64,000 bases of DNA, taken from assembly GCA_002929055.1 (NCBI GenBank), contig PERY01000014.1:1-64000 (forward strand). Direction: 5' to 3'. The notes under the pieces are model-generated. The model had not been told where the DNA came from and ran no database searches. It saw only the letters and a list, made by a program, of their open reading frames with translations. Positions 26,520-36,155 of this stretch are shown piece by piece. Within the stretch, counting starts at the first letter, position 1; each line of letters begins with the position of its first letter. This DNA comes from Methylocystis sp. GTDB lineage: Bacteria; Pseudomonadota; Alphaproteobacteria; Rhizobiales; Beijerinckiaceae. The position numbers and the translations under genes were made by a program.

Positions 26520-29500
26520 TCAATATTCATATTCGACGCCGACGCCGAGCGAGGTCTTGCCGTCAACGGCGGTCTCGCTCTGCACCCTTATGCCGCGCGT
26601 GACGTCGACGCCGACGTTCACCGACGTCTGTTCTGGCTTCGAGCCCGTCTTCACGCCGACGCTCACCCCATCCATGATGTAGCGCGAGGCGCCGATCGTC
26701 GGCCCGTTCGCGCCGCCGGCGTCGAGATCGAGAGAATCGACGCCGAGCGCCTTGCGCATCTTCTCAAAGGCGTCGACGCCCGTCGCGGCGCCGGAGAATT
26801 GCGCCAGCGCCGCCGCAAGCTGCACCGCCTGAAAGGGCGTGAGCGAACCCGACGCCTTTGCGAAGAGAAGCCGCGACAGCACTTCATCCTGCGGCATCTC
26901 TGGCGAAGAGGAGAATGCGAAATTCGGCGCGGCTGCGGGTCCGGTGACGCCGATCCGGGCCGTAATCTCCGCCGCCCTGGTCTCGGCCAGAAAGTCGAGC
27001 GTCGGCGCGAGGCCGCCGGTGAAGGCGAGCTTGCCGCGCGTGATGTCGATGCGCTGCGTGAGAAGCTGCAGCTTGCCGCGGCGCAGATCGAATCCGCCGA
27101 CGACATTGGGCTTCTTGATCGTGCCGCCGATCTTGAGATTGCCGCCGAACTCCGCGTCGATGCCTCGCCCGCGCACGAAGATCTTGCTGGGCGCGCTGAG
27201 CGCCAGATCGAGCGTCGCGTCGAAAGGCGACTGGCGCGCGGCCTTCGCCTTCTGCTTCTGTTCGAGCGCAAGCATCTGCGCGGCGAATCCACGGGCGTCG
27301 ATATGCGTCGATCCGGGAAGCGGCTTGAGATTCGCCGGCAGGCGATCGGGCACGCTCACATCCATCGAGTCGATATTGACCTTGCCGGCGATCTTCGGCG
27401 CGCGCGCAAGAGGGCCGCTGATGTTCAGGTCGAGATCGCCGATAGAGGAGACGACGTCGGTGTTCGCGAGCTGCGCATTATTGGCGACGATATGCAGCGC
27501 GCCGGGCATGCCGGCGTCCGGCGCGACAGCGATCTTGCCCGCGACCGCGATGCTGCCGCCATTCTTGGTCTGCGCGGTGAAGCCGTTGATGGTGAGATCA
27601 TGCCCGCGCCCCTCGAGCCGTCCGTTGATCTTCTCGAGGTTCACGCCGTTCAGCGGATCGCTGAAGGCGCCGTTGGCGAGAGTGATCCCGCCGCCGATGA
27701 CGGGATTGGCGATCGGCCCCGCGAGGCGCAGATCGACACTCGCCTTGCCGGCGACCGTCTGCCCGTTCGCGGCGAGCATGGCGTTGGCGAGCGATGCGTC
27801 TAGCGCGCCCTTGACGCCGAGATCGAGCGCGCCCTCGCCGAGCGGCGCCGAACCCGCGAGTTTGAGGCGGCTCGCCGCGCCCAGCGCAATATCGGCGTCG
27901 AGCGTCGTGCGCGAACCGGAAAGCCGGCCGCTCGCTGCGGCGTCTACGGCGGGAAGGCCGTTGGCGCGCAGTTGCGGCGCCGTCGCCTTCGTCACCTTCA
28001 CGCGCCAATCGCCATCAGGCGCCGACTTGCTCCCCGTGATGCGCGCGTCCGCCTCGAGCGTTCCGTCGAGACCGAGCGCGGGATCGACGATGGACGCGAT
28101 GGAAAGCGGCACGCCGCGCGCCTTGGCGGTGACGTCGAGACGCTCGCCGGCGGCGCCGTCAATGTCGAGACGCCCCGAACCCAGCCCCAGCGCAACGCCC
28201 CTGAACTCCGCCGCGCCGCGCTGAAAGGCGACGACGGCCGGCTGCAGAAGCGAGATTTTCTTGCCGGCGCGCTGCGCAACGAGCTGCGCGATGTCGATGC
28301 GTGTTTTTTCGCCGGGCGTGAGAACGCCGTGGCTCGCGATATTGAAGCCGCGCGCGTCGAGTGTCAGATCGAGGGCGGCAGCGCCGTCGCCCGCCGGTCG
28401 CGCGAAGAGGCGCGCCTTGTTGATCGTCTCCTTGCCGGCGCGCAGATTGTCCAGGGCGATATCGCCGTCGAGCGCGGGCCTGCGATAGAGATCGCGCGCC
28501 GAGAATTTCGCCGCGAGCCGCTCGACCGTCGCTCCGGGCGCCTCGACGCCGGCGCCCTGCGCATCGACGGCGAGGTTCTGACCTTCGCCGACTGCGTCGA
28601 GCGCAATGTCCGCGGAGAGCCGCTCGCCAAGTTTTTGCAGCGCGAGCGCCGAGAGATCGTCGAGATCGGGCGCAGCGACGACGAGCCTCCCCTTGGCAAG
28701 TCCGCCCCCGTCGAGCGCGAGCGCGCCCTTCGCTGTCGCCGAGCCTATGGCGATGTCGATCTCGTCCAGATTCCATCCCGCGCCAGCGCGCGCGAGCGAG
28801 AGACGGCCCCTGGCCGGCTTGCGGTCGACGACGCCCTCCAGCGTCGCAAGCGCTGCAAGCTGGCCAAGAATGTCCTGCGCCTCGCCCTGCAGCGTGAGTT
28901 TTGGAATCGGCCGCCCGTTCGCGCTTGCGTCCTGCAGCGTCGCTGCAATGCGTGCGTCGGGCTTGTCGAGCGTGCCCGTCATAGTCGCCGTGATGTCGGC
29001 GCGGCCCGTCAGAGGCAGGCCGGCGTAACGCAGTTCGGGAAGGTCGATCTTCGCATTTATGTCCGCCTTCTCTTTCGTCGCCTGCCCATCGACGCGCGCC
29101 GAGACATGCGCGCCATCGAGCGCAAGCTTCTCGAACGAGACGCCGCCCTCGGCGAGCGTCGCCACCTTGCCCGCGAGCGTGAGTTTCTCGCCGACGAGGC
29201 CGTCGAGTGCGGCGACGCCGGAGCCAAGCGATGCGACGGAACCATTCAGCGTCGCCTCCAGGACGCCGTCAAACGGCCTGCCGGAAAGGTCCGCCGAAAG
29301 ATCGAGCGCGCCGCGCATCTCGCGCCCGGCCAGACGCGAGAAGCGGCCAAGGTCGGGCGCTGTGATCTTTGCGGCGCCGGCGCCGGCGCCGTCGGAGCCG
29401 AGACGGCCGGAGGCGCCGATCTGGAAGGCTGCGGCGTCAATCGAAAGAGCATCGAGCGTCTGAACGCCGTCGTCGCCAAGATGCGCGCGGGCTTCAAACC

Positions 29501-30389
29501 TCGTCGTCTCGCCAAGTAGAGGCGCAATATCCCGCGTAAGGACATCGGCAAGTTGCGCGGACAGGTCGACATCGATGCGCCGCGACGCATTCTCGCGCGC
29601 GACGTTCACCGCGCCCTGTGCGGACGCTTCACCTGCCTTTGCGGCGATGGTCGCATGAAAAGCGTCGAGCGGTCCGTCGCCGTCGATGGCGGCTTCAACG
29701 GGCGGCAGGCCCGGGATCTTCGCGAGCCTTGCGATCAAACCGTCGCCCGGTTCGGAAGCGGCCAATTTCACACGCAGGTGGCCGTCGCCGGAATAAGCGG
29801 CTTCGGCGCCGATCGAACCCGGCGCGTCGAGTCTCTGGATGAGCAGATTCAGCGCCGCGCTTGCGCCGCCGAGTTCGCCGCCGGCGTTCACCGACAATGT
29901 CGCGGGCGCGCCGGCGACAGGCTCGAAGAGCACAAGCTTGCCGAGCGCGAATTGCCCGAGGCGAAGGCCGACGGGCAATTTCGGCAGGAAAGCGCCGCCG
30001 GGCCTTGCTTCGGCGGCAGGCTTCTCAATCGCCGGCGCCGGCCGGCGCAATATATCGACCTCGCCGATGTCGATGCGGCCGATGTCGAGCGTGAGCGCAA
30101 GCAACGCAAGCCGCGACCACTGCGCCTCGATGCGGTCGATCTTCAGCCAGGGTCCGTCGCGGTCGGAAAGCGTCACGCCCTCGACGACAGGATTCGACGA
30201 CAGCACGCCCTCGATGGCGCCAATGTCGAGCTTCATGTCGGGAGAGGACGCAGCCTCTGAGACGTAAGCAGCGAGCCTTCTGCCGCCGGCGGCGCTGTTG
30301 AGCGACAGCGCCAGGGCGACGATCGCGAGAGTCACAAGGACAGCAAACCCCGCGACAATGGCCGGCAGTCTCGAGCCGCGACGCATCAA
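26520..30389 (-). CDS. tamB: Translocation and assembly module subunit TamB (DUF490/AsmA-like)
   Basis: 1289-aa inner-membrane-anchored periplasmic protein. It has one N-terminal transmembrane segment (LPAIVAGFAVLVTLAIVALAL), then a very long repetitive beta-taco region, and the conserved C-terminal TamB domain ending in GVGVEYEY, which plugs into the TamA barrel. It helps insert outer-membrane proteins and may move phospholipids to the outer membrane. Its start overlaps the tamA stop by four bases, the classic tamA-tamB operon. The length is normal for alphaproteobacteria. Confidence 0.94.
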   Translation of the reverse strand: MMRRGSRLPAIVAGFAVLVTLAIVALALSLNSAAGGRRLAAYVSEAASSPDMKLDIGAIEGVLSSNPVVEGVTLSDRDGPWLKIDRIEAQWSRLALLALTLDIGRIDIGEVDILRRPAPAIEKPAAEARPGGAFLPKLPVGLRLGQFALGKLVLFEPVAGAPATLSVNAGGELGGASAALNLLIQRLDAPGSIGAEAAYSGDGHLRVKLAASEPGDGLIARLAKIPGLPPVEAAIDGDGPLDAFHATIAAKAGEASAQGAVNVARENASRRIDVDLSAQLADVLTRDIAPLLGETTRFEARAHLGDDGVQTLDALSIDAAAFQIGASGRLGSDGAGAGAAKITAPDLGRFSRLAGREMRGALDLSADLSGRPFDGVLEATLNGSVASLGSGVAALDGLVGEKLTLAGKVATLAEGGVSFEKLALDGAHVSARVDGQATKEKADINAKIDLPELRYAGLPLTGRADITATMTGTLDKPDARIAATLQDASANGRPIPKLTLQGEAQDILGQLAALATLEGVVDRKPARGRLSLARAGAGWNLDEIDIAIGSATAKGALALDGGGLAKGRLVVAAPDLDDLSALALQKLGERLSADIALDAVGEGQNLAVDAQGAGVEAPGATVERLAAKFSARDLYRRPALDGDIALDNLRAGKETINKARLFARPAGDGAAALDLTLDARGFNIASHGVLTPGEKTRIDIAQLVAQRAGKKISLLQPAVVAFQRGAAEFRGVALGLGSGRLDIDGAAGERLDVTAKARGVPLSIASIVDPALGLDGTLEADARITGSKSAPDGDWRVKVTKATAPQLRANGLPAVDAAASGRLSGSRTTLDADIALGAASRLKLAGSAPLGEGALDLGVKGALDASLANAMLAANGQTVAGKASVDLRLAGPIANPVIGGGITLANGAFSDPLNGVNLEKINGRLEGRGHDLTINGFTAQTKNGGSIAVAGKIAVAPDAGMPGALHIVANNAQLANTDVVSSIGDLDLNISGPLARAPKIAGKVNIDSMDVSVPDRLPANLKPLPGSTHIDARGFAAQMLALEQKQKAKAARQSPFDATLDLALSAPSKIFVRGRGIDAEFGGNLKIGGTIKKPNVVGGFDLRRGKLQLLTQRIDITRGKLAFTGGLAPTLDFLAETRAAEITARIGVTGPAAAPNFAFSSSPEMPQDEVLSRLLFAKASGSLTPFQAVQLAAALAQFSGAATGVDAFEKMRKALGVDSLDLDAGGANGPTIGASRYIMDGVSVGVKTGSKPEQTSVNVGVDVTRGIRVQSETAVDGKTSLGVGVEYEY

Positions 30390-32335
30390 AAGGATTCTCC
30401 AATGCCGATGAACAGCGCCAGCCGGCTGTCGACGGGGCGTGGATTGAGCGGCGTCGCGACATCGACGCGAATGGGGCCGATGCCCGTGTAATACCGCAGG
30501 CCGAGGCCCGCCGCCGCGCGCAATGTGGAGTTGAAATCGGGCCAGGGGGACGAGAAGGCGGCGCCGACGTCGAGGAAGGGCACGACGCCGATGTTCTGCG
30601 TCACCTTGATGCGCGCTTCCGCCGAGGCCTCGAAGAGGCTGAGGCCGCCGGTGGGGAAGCCGAAGCCGTTCTCGGGGCTGATCGAGCGATAGCGATAACC
30701 GCGCACCGAGCCGCCGCCGCCCGCAAAGAAGCGGCGGTTCGCCGGCACGTCCTGGACCGGCGAACCGACGATGGAGCCAAGACCGACGCGGCCTGCAAGA
30801 ATGTACCAGGCGTCGTCGTCGAGCGCATAATAGGCCGAAGCCTGCCCTTTGGATTCGACCATGCCGACGCCATTGGGCAGCGCCTTCACATAGGGCGCGA
30901 CGCGTCCGGTGATGCGAACGCCCTTCGTCGGCGCCAGCGCATTGTCGGTGCTGTCGTAGGTTCCAGACAGTGGGAAGCCGAGCAGCGAATAATTATGAAG
31001 GCCGAAGACGTCGTAGAACTGCCCGCCCTCGACCTCGACGCCCGCCTGAATCGCTGCCGTGTCGCTGAAGCGATGACGGATCGCGCCGTTGAAATTGCCG
31101 AAAGCCGCCCAGTAATAGACCGTGCGCTCACGGACGAGCGAGGCGTCGAGCAGGAGATCGTTGCGGGAGCCAAAGAGCGCGGGCTTGATGAAACCGACAT
31201 GCGCGACGCCGACGAGATTGCTCGCCTTCAATTCCGGGAAATCCAGAAAGGCGGCCGAATTATTGTAATAGGCGAGGCCGCCCTCGAGATCGAACCTCAG
31301 CCGCTCCGCGCCGCCGAAGAGATTGCGGTCCATCCAATAGGCGCGCAGCGAAGGTCCATTGATGTTGGAGAACATCGCCGAGGCGCCGAGCGCATGCGCC
31401 TTGCGTTCGCTCGTCTCGACGAGGATCGGAAGATTGCCGTTCCTGTCGAGATGCGGCCCGTCCTCGACCTTCACGCCGCCGATCGCCTCTATGCGCGAAA
31501 TGGACTTGCGCGTGTCGGCGAGCTTCCTGGGGCTGTAGGGCTCGCCTTCCTCAAGATAGATGAAAGAGCGGATGACTGCGGGATCGACGCCGGGCGAACC
31601 GGAGAGCTGCACCTCGCCAATGCCGGCCTTCGGCCCCGTATCGATGGTGACGGCGACATCCATTGTATGTTCGCGATGGTCGATGACCGGGCGGGAGGAG
31701 ACGACCTTCGCGAGCGGGAAGGATTTGTCGCGCAGCGCGTCCACCCACTCCGCTTCTCGGGCGCGAAGGGCCGCCGCGGCGGCGGGATCGTCGTCGCCGA
31801 AGATCAGCGCCTTGCGAGAGAAGAGCGCGGGATCGATTGGCGCGTTGGTTCGCGAATCGTAGACGACGACGTGGCGCAGCTTGAATCGCGGCCCCGGGTC
31901 TATGTCGAAAGTTACCGGAACGAGCGCGACGCCTTTGTAGCGCTCCGCGGCGGCCGCCGCGGCGTCGGCGCCTTTCCCGTCCGGCGAGACGGGAACGCCC
32001 GCGACGCTCGCGCGCACCGTTGCGTCGAAATAGCCGCTCGCCCACAGTGCGTCGGCGATCCTGGGATAGTCCGCGACGACGCGGCGGGTCAGGCCGACGC
32101 CGGCCGCGGGCGAATCGAGCCTCAGCCGCCAGCTGTTGGCGGCGTCCTTGACGTTGCGCTCCAGAGCGCCGTCGAGGCCGGCGACCGTGATCTCATAGGC
32201 GACGGCGTCCGGGCTCGGCTTCGCCGTCTCAGGCTCGCCGAAGAGGCCGAAAAAATCGAAGGCGTATACGGGATTAGCGCTCGAGAGGCACAGAGCGCAG
32301 ACCGTCGCTACAAGGAAATTACCCGCTGGTCTCAC
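30386..32335 (-). CDS. tamA: Autotransporter/outer-membrane assembly protein TamA (Omp85 family)
   Basis: 649 aa from GTG 32335, which begins a good signal peptide (VRPAGNFLVATVCALCLSSA, then NPVYA); the frame stays open to an ATG at 32488, but that extra sequence is AT-richer and not protein-like. POTRA-type domains occupy about 25-290, followed by the Omp85 16-strand barrel with ANRRFFAGGGGSVRGYRY (the lid-lock VRGY motif) and a final strand ending in FIGIGESF with C-terminal Phe. It sits in the outer membrane and works with TamB, the next gene. Confidence 0.92.
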   Translation of the reverse strand: MRPAGNFLVATVCALCLSSANPVYAFDFFGLFGEPETAKPSPDAVAYEITVAGLDGALERNVKDAANSWRLRLDSPAAGVGLTRRVVADYPRIADALWASGYFDATVRASVAGVPVSPDGKGADAAAAAAERYKGVALVPVTFDIDPGPRFKLRHVVVYDSRTNAPIDPALFSRKALIFGDDDPAAAAALRAREAEWVDALRDKSFPLAKVVSSRPVIDHREHTMDVAVTIDTGPKAGIGEVQLSGSPGVDPAVIRSFIYLEEGEPYSPRKLADTRKSISRIEAIGGVKVEDGPHLDRNGNLPILVETSERKAHALGASAMFSNINGPSLRAYWMDRNLFGGAERLRFDLEGGLAYYNNSAAFLDFPELKASNLVGVAHVGFIKPALFGSRNDLLLDASLVRERTVYYWAAFGNFNGAIRHRFSDTAAIQAGVEVEGGQFYDVFGLHNYSLLGFPLSGTYDSTDNALAPTKGVRITGRVAPYVKALPNGVGMVESKGQASAYYALDDDAWYILAGRVGLGSIVGSPVQDVPANRRFFAGGGGSVRGYRYRSISPENGFGFPTGGLSLFEASAEARIKVTQNIGVVPFLDVGAAFSSPWPDFNSTLRAAAGLGLRYYTGIGPIRVDVATPLNPRPVDSRLALFIGIGESF

Positions 32336-32764
32336 GCCGGTCCCGCCGAAAACTGAAGCGAGAGAATAGGCGCTGGGGCGAACATCGTCCAATCCATTAA
32401 GCTTAAAGCATCGCGCATAGTTAAAACTTTCAACGGTTTTCTGTTTCACGGAAGAAAGGGGAAACCTCTCGCGGGCCAGGGGCCGCAACCTAGCCGGTCA
32501 GAGAAAGACGGGGACAAAATCGCCGCCAACTTGACCGCAGTAACCCTGAAACGCCGCGATTAAACCTTGGGCCAGCGCTTTTTCGTCAAATTGCGTTCAT
32601 GCGTGCAAAACTTCGCATACGGCGTTGCATCAAAAAGCCGCTGCGTCGCAGGCGGGCCACTTCTTGACGTAACCGGTCTCGATTAAAGTTACCTCATGAG
32701 ACCAGTGCGGCGTCGCTCTCACGGGAGGGAACGACGGGCTGACAGTAAAGGCGACGGTGCGGTC
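32336..32764. other. Divergent intergenic region between tamA and the PilZ gene
   Basis: About 430 bp, locally AT-richer than its surroundings around 32390-32460 and 32570-32640. A possible plus-strand -35 (TTGACG at 32664-32669) lies about 100 bp before the PilZ start, without a clear -10. No coding frame with native codon bias and no clear RNA structure was seen. Confidence 0.4.
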
Positions 32765-33373
32765 ATGGGCGTTAATCTTCTCCATTCGATCAGCCACTTC
32801 GAATCTGATCGTTTCCAGCGCGTGCAGCTCTCTCTCGAGGGCAGATACATGCTGATGAGGTCGAGCGAGGAATATGCGTGCCGGACCTTCGAGATCTCTC
32901 CCGGAGAAGCCTATCTCTTCGCGCCGGTGGCGCCGATGCCCGGCGAAAAGGTCGTGCTCTACCTCAATGAACTGGGCCGCTTCACCGGCTCCGCCCTGAA
33001 GGCCCGTCACATGGGCTTCGAGATGGAGTTGCAGCTCACGCCCAAGAAGCGCGATCGGCTCGCCGACCAGCTCACATGGTTCGCCAACCGCTCCACGCTC
33101 AGCGTCGAGGACCGCCGGCGCCACGACCGCATCGTCCCGCTGATGGATCTATCGGTTCTCAGACTGCCGCGCGGCGACGAGCATATCGTGCGCATCCGCA
33201 GCCTGTCGCTTTCGGGCGCGTCGATTGAAACGGACCATAGCGTTCCGGTCGGAGCGGAGGTCGTCATCGGCAATACGCCGGCCACGGTGGTGCGCATCCT
33301 CGACGATGGAATCGCCTGCGAATTCCACAAGCACTTTCGTCCGGGCGACATCGACGAGACGACGCGCCTCTGA
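32765..33373 (+). CDS. Tandem PilZ-domain protein (predicted c-di-GMP receptor)
   Basis: 202 aa from ATG 32765 (frame open to 32696). Two PilZ-like beta-barrels in tandem: residues ~10-100 (FESDRFQRVQLSLEGRYMLM, with FEISPGEAYLFAPV) and ~110-195 (DRRRHDRIVPLMDLSVLRLP, with IRSLSLSGASIETD). The second keeps a basic N-terminal stretch and a D/N-x-S-x-x-G-like turn (SLSLSGAS), the c-di-GMP-binding parts; the first looks degenerate. No signal peptide. Probably couples cyclic-di-GMP levels to motility, polysaccharide or cell-cycle behaviour; the partner is unknown. Confidence 0.82.
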   Translation: MGVNLLHSISHFESDRFQRVQLSLEGRYMLMRSSEEYACRTFEISPGEAYLFAPVAPMPGEKVVLYLNELGRFTGSALKARHMGFEMELQLTPKKRDRLADQLTWFANRSTLSVEDRRRHDRIVPLMDLSVLRLPRGDEHIVRIRSLSLSGASIETDHSVPVGAEVVIGNTPATVVRILDDGIACEFHKHFRPGDIDETTRL

Positions 33374-33426
33374 GACGGTAGAGAATATGTTGAGCAAGGA
33401 CGCGCGGCGCTGAAACGCCGCGCGGT

Positions 33427-33816
33427 TCATATTGTCGGCGTCATCCAGGCGACGACGGCGCCGCCGGGCTCCTGCAGCACAGCCATGCGGCCGACGCCCG
33501 GAATGTCGAAGGGCGCCTTGCAGCTCTTGGCGCCGGCGGCCACAGCCTTGTTGAGACGTGCGTCCACATCGTCGACGCCGATATAGGTCAGCCAGTGCTC
33601 GGGCACGCCGTCGAACTCCGGCCCCTTCATCTCGAAAAGCCCGCCGACGCGCGTCGCGCCTGACAGGATGATCCAATAGGTGAAACCCTCCATTGGCATG
33701 GCCTCGAAGCGCCAGCCGAGCGTCTCCGCGTAGAAGTTCCTGGCGCGCTCCATGTCGCGGACGTTGAGTTCGCTCCAGCAGACGACGCCGTGCGGCGCGA
33801 GATGTTCATCGGCCAT
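33427..33816 (-). CDS. VOC (glyoxalase/bleomycin resistance) superfamily protein
   Basis: 129 aa with the paired beta-alpha-beta-beta-beta modules of the vicinal-oxygen-chelate fold: VCWSELNVRDMERARNFYAE, then LGWRFEAMP, and later HWLTYIGVDDVDARLNKA with the end PGGAVVAWMTP. This subgroup resembles lactoylglutathione-lyase-related proteins of unknown substrate (the 27-kDa antigen CFP30B-like group). It overlaps the preceding SDR gene by 11 bases and is probably cotranscribed with it. Confidence 0.85.
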   Translation of the reverse strand: MADEHLAPHGVVCWSELNVRDMERARNFYAETLGWRFEAMPMEGFTYWIILSGATRVGGLFEMKGPEFDGVPEHWLTYIGVDDVDARLNKAVAAGAKSCKAPFDIPGVGRMAVLQEPGGAVVAWMTPTI

Positions 33817-34720
33817 GCGTTTCTCCTTCGTCGCTCTCCGCTCGCAATCTATCGCGCATGTCGAGGAAGCCCAGACGACGGGCGGTGAGCCAGTCGATGA
33901 GCCGCATGGGCAGGAGGCCCGGCAGGGTCCAGCCGAGGAAACGGTTCTTCACCACCGGAATGCGTATGGGCGCGCGATGCGCCGTCAGCGCGCGCAGCAC
34001 GGCGTCGGCGACCATCTGCGGTCCGGGCGCGGCGCGGCCGCCCTCCACCGCCCATTTCTGCACGCGCCGCGCGGCAGCGGCGTAGATCGTGTCGTCGAAG
34101 GCGCTGAAGTCGACGCTCTCCGCCTTGTCCCAGATGGGCGTCGCAATCATTCCGGGCGCGATGAGCACGACGTCGATCCCGTAAATCATCAGCTCGCGCC
34201 GCAAGGCGTCGGACATGCCCTCGAGCGCGAACTTCGAGGCGTTGTAGGCGCCAAGAAAAGGCGTGGCGAAACGGCCGGCGACGGAGCTCATGTTGACGAT
34301 GCGGCCGGGGACGCCGCCCTGCGGCCGGCGCGCGCCCAGCAAGGGCGCGAAGGCCTGCGTGACCTGCAATTGCCCCACGAGATTGGTGTCGATCTGACGC
34401 TGGAAATCCTCGACTGGCAGATGCAGCAAAGGCCCCGGCACAGCGATGCCGGCGTTGTTGACGAGGCCCGCCAGCGTCTTTCCTTGCAGCCAGTCCTCGA
34501 CTTCCCGCGCGGCGCGGGCGATCGCTCCCGCGTCGGTCACGTCGAAAAGGAGCGGGGCATAATTCTCGCCGTAGCGCTCCTTCAGCCGCTCGGCGTCCTG
34601 CGTCTTGCGCACAGAACCGAAAACAAGGAAACCGCGTTCGATCAGCGTCGCGACGCAGGCTTCGCCGATGCCGGTGGAAGCGCCGGTGACGACGACGGCG
34701 CGCTTCAATTCACTCTTCAT
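33806..34720 (-). CDS. Short-chain dehydrogenase/reductase
   Basis: 304-aa classical SDR. NAD(P)-binding TGASTGIGEA at about 13-22, the NNAG motif (LVNNAGIAVPG), catalytic Ser in VNMSSVAG and the YxxxK pair in YNASKFALEG are all intact. The C-terminal extension (about 250-304) with RFLGWTLPGLLPMRLIDWL is hydrophobic and suggests membrane association. Substrate unknown. It overlaps both neighbours by a few bases (ThiE-amidase fusion upstream, VOC gene downstream), so the three may form one transcript. Confidence 0.9.
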   Translation of the reverse strand: MKSELKRAVVVTGASTGIGEACVATLIERGFLVFGSVRKTQDAERLKERYGENYAPLLFDVTDAGAIARAAREVEDWLQGKTLAGLVNNAGIAVPGPLLHLPVEDFQRQIDTNLVGQLQVTQAFAPLLGARRPQGGVPGRIVNMSSVAGRFATPFLGAYNASKFALEGMSDALRRELMIYGIDVVLIAPGMIATPIWDKAESVDFSAFDDTIYAAAARRVQKWAVEGGRAAPGPQMVADAVLRALTAHRAPIRIPVVKNRFLGWTLPGLLPMRLIDWLTARRLGFLDMRDRLRAESDEGETHGR

Positions 34721-36117
34721 GCAAGCCCCTCACGCGCCAGAAGCCGCGCCAGAACGTCGAGCGTCGATGCGTCGGCGCGGCCGTCGACCCGCGATCTGCG
34801 ATAATGCCGCTGAAACGCCGCGACGACCGCGACAGTATCCTCGTCATAGACGCCGCTTTGCGCGATTTTATAGCCGAAGCTGGCAAGCTGGCCCTGCAGG
34901 CGGGAAACGTCTTCGCCAGCGCAATCGGGCTCGAGCGGCCGCTCCTCGCGCATCGGCAACATCATCAAGTCACGTCCGACCCCCGAGGCGGCGAGCGCGT
35001 CCCAGGGGAAAAATTCGCCCGGATCGATCTTGCGGCGCGGCGCAATGTCGGAATGGGCGAGCACGCGTTCGGGCGCAATGTCCCGGCGCGCGCAAATGTC
35101 TTTCGACAGCGCGATCACGGACGCGATCTGCGCGGGGGGATAGGGCCGCGGATCGATATGGCCGGGATGCACGATCTCTATGCCGATGGAGGCGGAGTTC
35201 ATGTCAGTCTCGCCGGCCCAGTAGCTTGCGCCCGCATGCCAGGCGCGGCGCTCTTCGGGAACAAGCTGCAGGACGCGGCCGTCCTCTTCGACGACATAGT
35301 GAGCGGAGACTTCCGCAATGGGCGAGCAAAGCAGCTCCAGCGCGCTCTCGGCCGTCGGCATGCCGGTGTAATGCAGAACGAGCGCGGAGATGGGCTTTGC
35401 GCGAGGCCCGTGGTTGGGCGAGGGGAAAACCTTCGCTCCTGCATGATCGGGCGCAAAGCTCCGCGTGAGTTCGGGCGCGTTGCGCCAGGGCGTCGTCGCG
35501 GCGATCCATTCGACGCTTCGCGCCTCGGGATCGGCCGCGCGCAGAATATCCGTCACCACGCAGGCGCTGTCGGCGCCCGCCGCAAGCGCAAGGCAGGCGC
35601 GGTTCGGCGTCAGTCCGCCAATCGCGACCAGCGGAAGGCCGCCGATGCGCTTCTTCCAGATCGCGAGTTTTTCGAGCCCCTGCGGCGCGAATTTCATTTG
35701 CTTGAGCAATGTCGGCCAGACGGGGCCAAGCGCGACGTAATCGGGCGAAAGCGAGAGGGCGCGCTCCAGCTCCGCATCATTGTGAGTCGAAACGCCGAGC
35801 TGCACCCCGTGACGGCGCAGCGCCGCAATGTCGGCGCGATCGAGATCCTCCTGCCCCAGATGCACGAAGTCGCAGCCTTCGTCGATCGCGAGCTTCCAAT
35901 AATCATTGACGACGAGCTGCGCGCCAGCCGCGCGGCAAAGATCGCGCGCGCGAATGATCTCGTCTCGCACTTGCGACTCGGGCCTGTCCTTCACGCGCAA
36001 CTGCACGAGCTTCACGCCCAGCGGCAGAAGGCGCGCGAGCCAGTCGGCGTTATCGACAATGAGATAAAAGGGGTCCAATCTCAGCGCCTCCATTTCGTCC
36101 GAACGCGTGGAAGCCAT
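34717..36117 (-). CDS. Fusion protein: thiamine phosphate synthase (ThiE) + AmpD/AmiD-like amidase + peptidoglycan-binding domain
   Basis: One uninterrupted 466-aa frame from ATG 36117 (CGGAGCG upstream; the frame is open to 36237). Residues ~8-215 are a full ThiE: KLVQLRVKDR, VNDYWKLAIDEG, VHLGQED, GVSTHNDAELERAL, DYVALGPVWPT and VAIGGLTPNRA. Residues ~230-385 are an Amidase_2 domain: PSPNHGPR, LVLHYTGMP (Zn His), AWHAG, IGIEIVHPGH and VLAHSDIAPRRKIDPG (Zn His and Asp). Residues ~400-460 are PG_binding_1 (VSRLQGQLASFGY, AVVAAFQRHYR). No in-frame ATG/GTG/TTG lies at the junction, so a separate amidase start is not available. ThiE joins HMP-PP and thiazole phosphate; the amidase would cleave muropeptides in the cytosol (no signal peptide). 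Confidence 0.88.
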   Translation of the reverse strand: MASTRSDEMEALRLDPFYLIVDNADWLARLLPLGVKLVQLRVKDRPESQVRDEIIRARDLCRAAGAQLVVNDYWKLAIDEGCDFVHLGQEDLDRADIAALRRHGVQLGVSTHNDAELERALSLSPDYVALGPVWPTLLKQMKFAPQGLEKLAIWKKRIGGLPLVAIGGLTPNRACLALAAGADSACVVTDILRAADPEARSVEWIAATTPWRNAPELTRSFAPDHAGAKVFPSPNHGPRAKPISALVLHYTGMPTAESALELLCSPIAEVSAHYVVEEDGRVLQLVPEERRAWHAGASYWAGETDMNSASIGIEIVHPGHIDPRPYPPAQIASVIALSKDICARRDIAPERVLAHSDIAPRRKIDPGEFFPWDALAASGVGRDLMMLPMREERPLEPDCAGEDVSRLQGQLASFGYKIAQSGVYDEDTVAVVAAFQRHYRRSRVDGRADASTLDVLARLLAREGLA

Positions 36118-36155
36118 AGACGCTCCGGGCCGCAAGGGGAAGGCGAGCCGCCTCG

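Noticed and set aside
26799-29519. Several long plus-strand frames opposite tamB
   Set aside because: They come from the high-GC third-position bias of tamB; no start sites or known domains.
30386-32488. Longer tamA start at 32488
   Set aside because: The extra 51 residues are from AT-richer DNA, unlike the gene, and precede rather than form a signal peptide; GTG 32335 begins a proper one.
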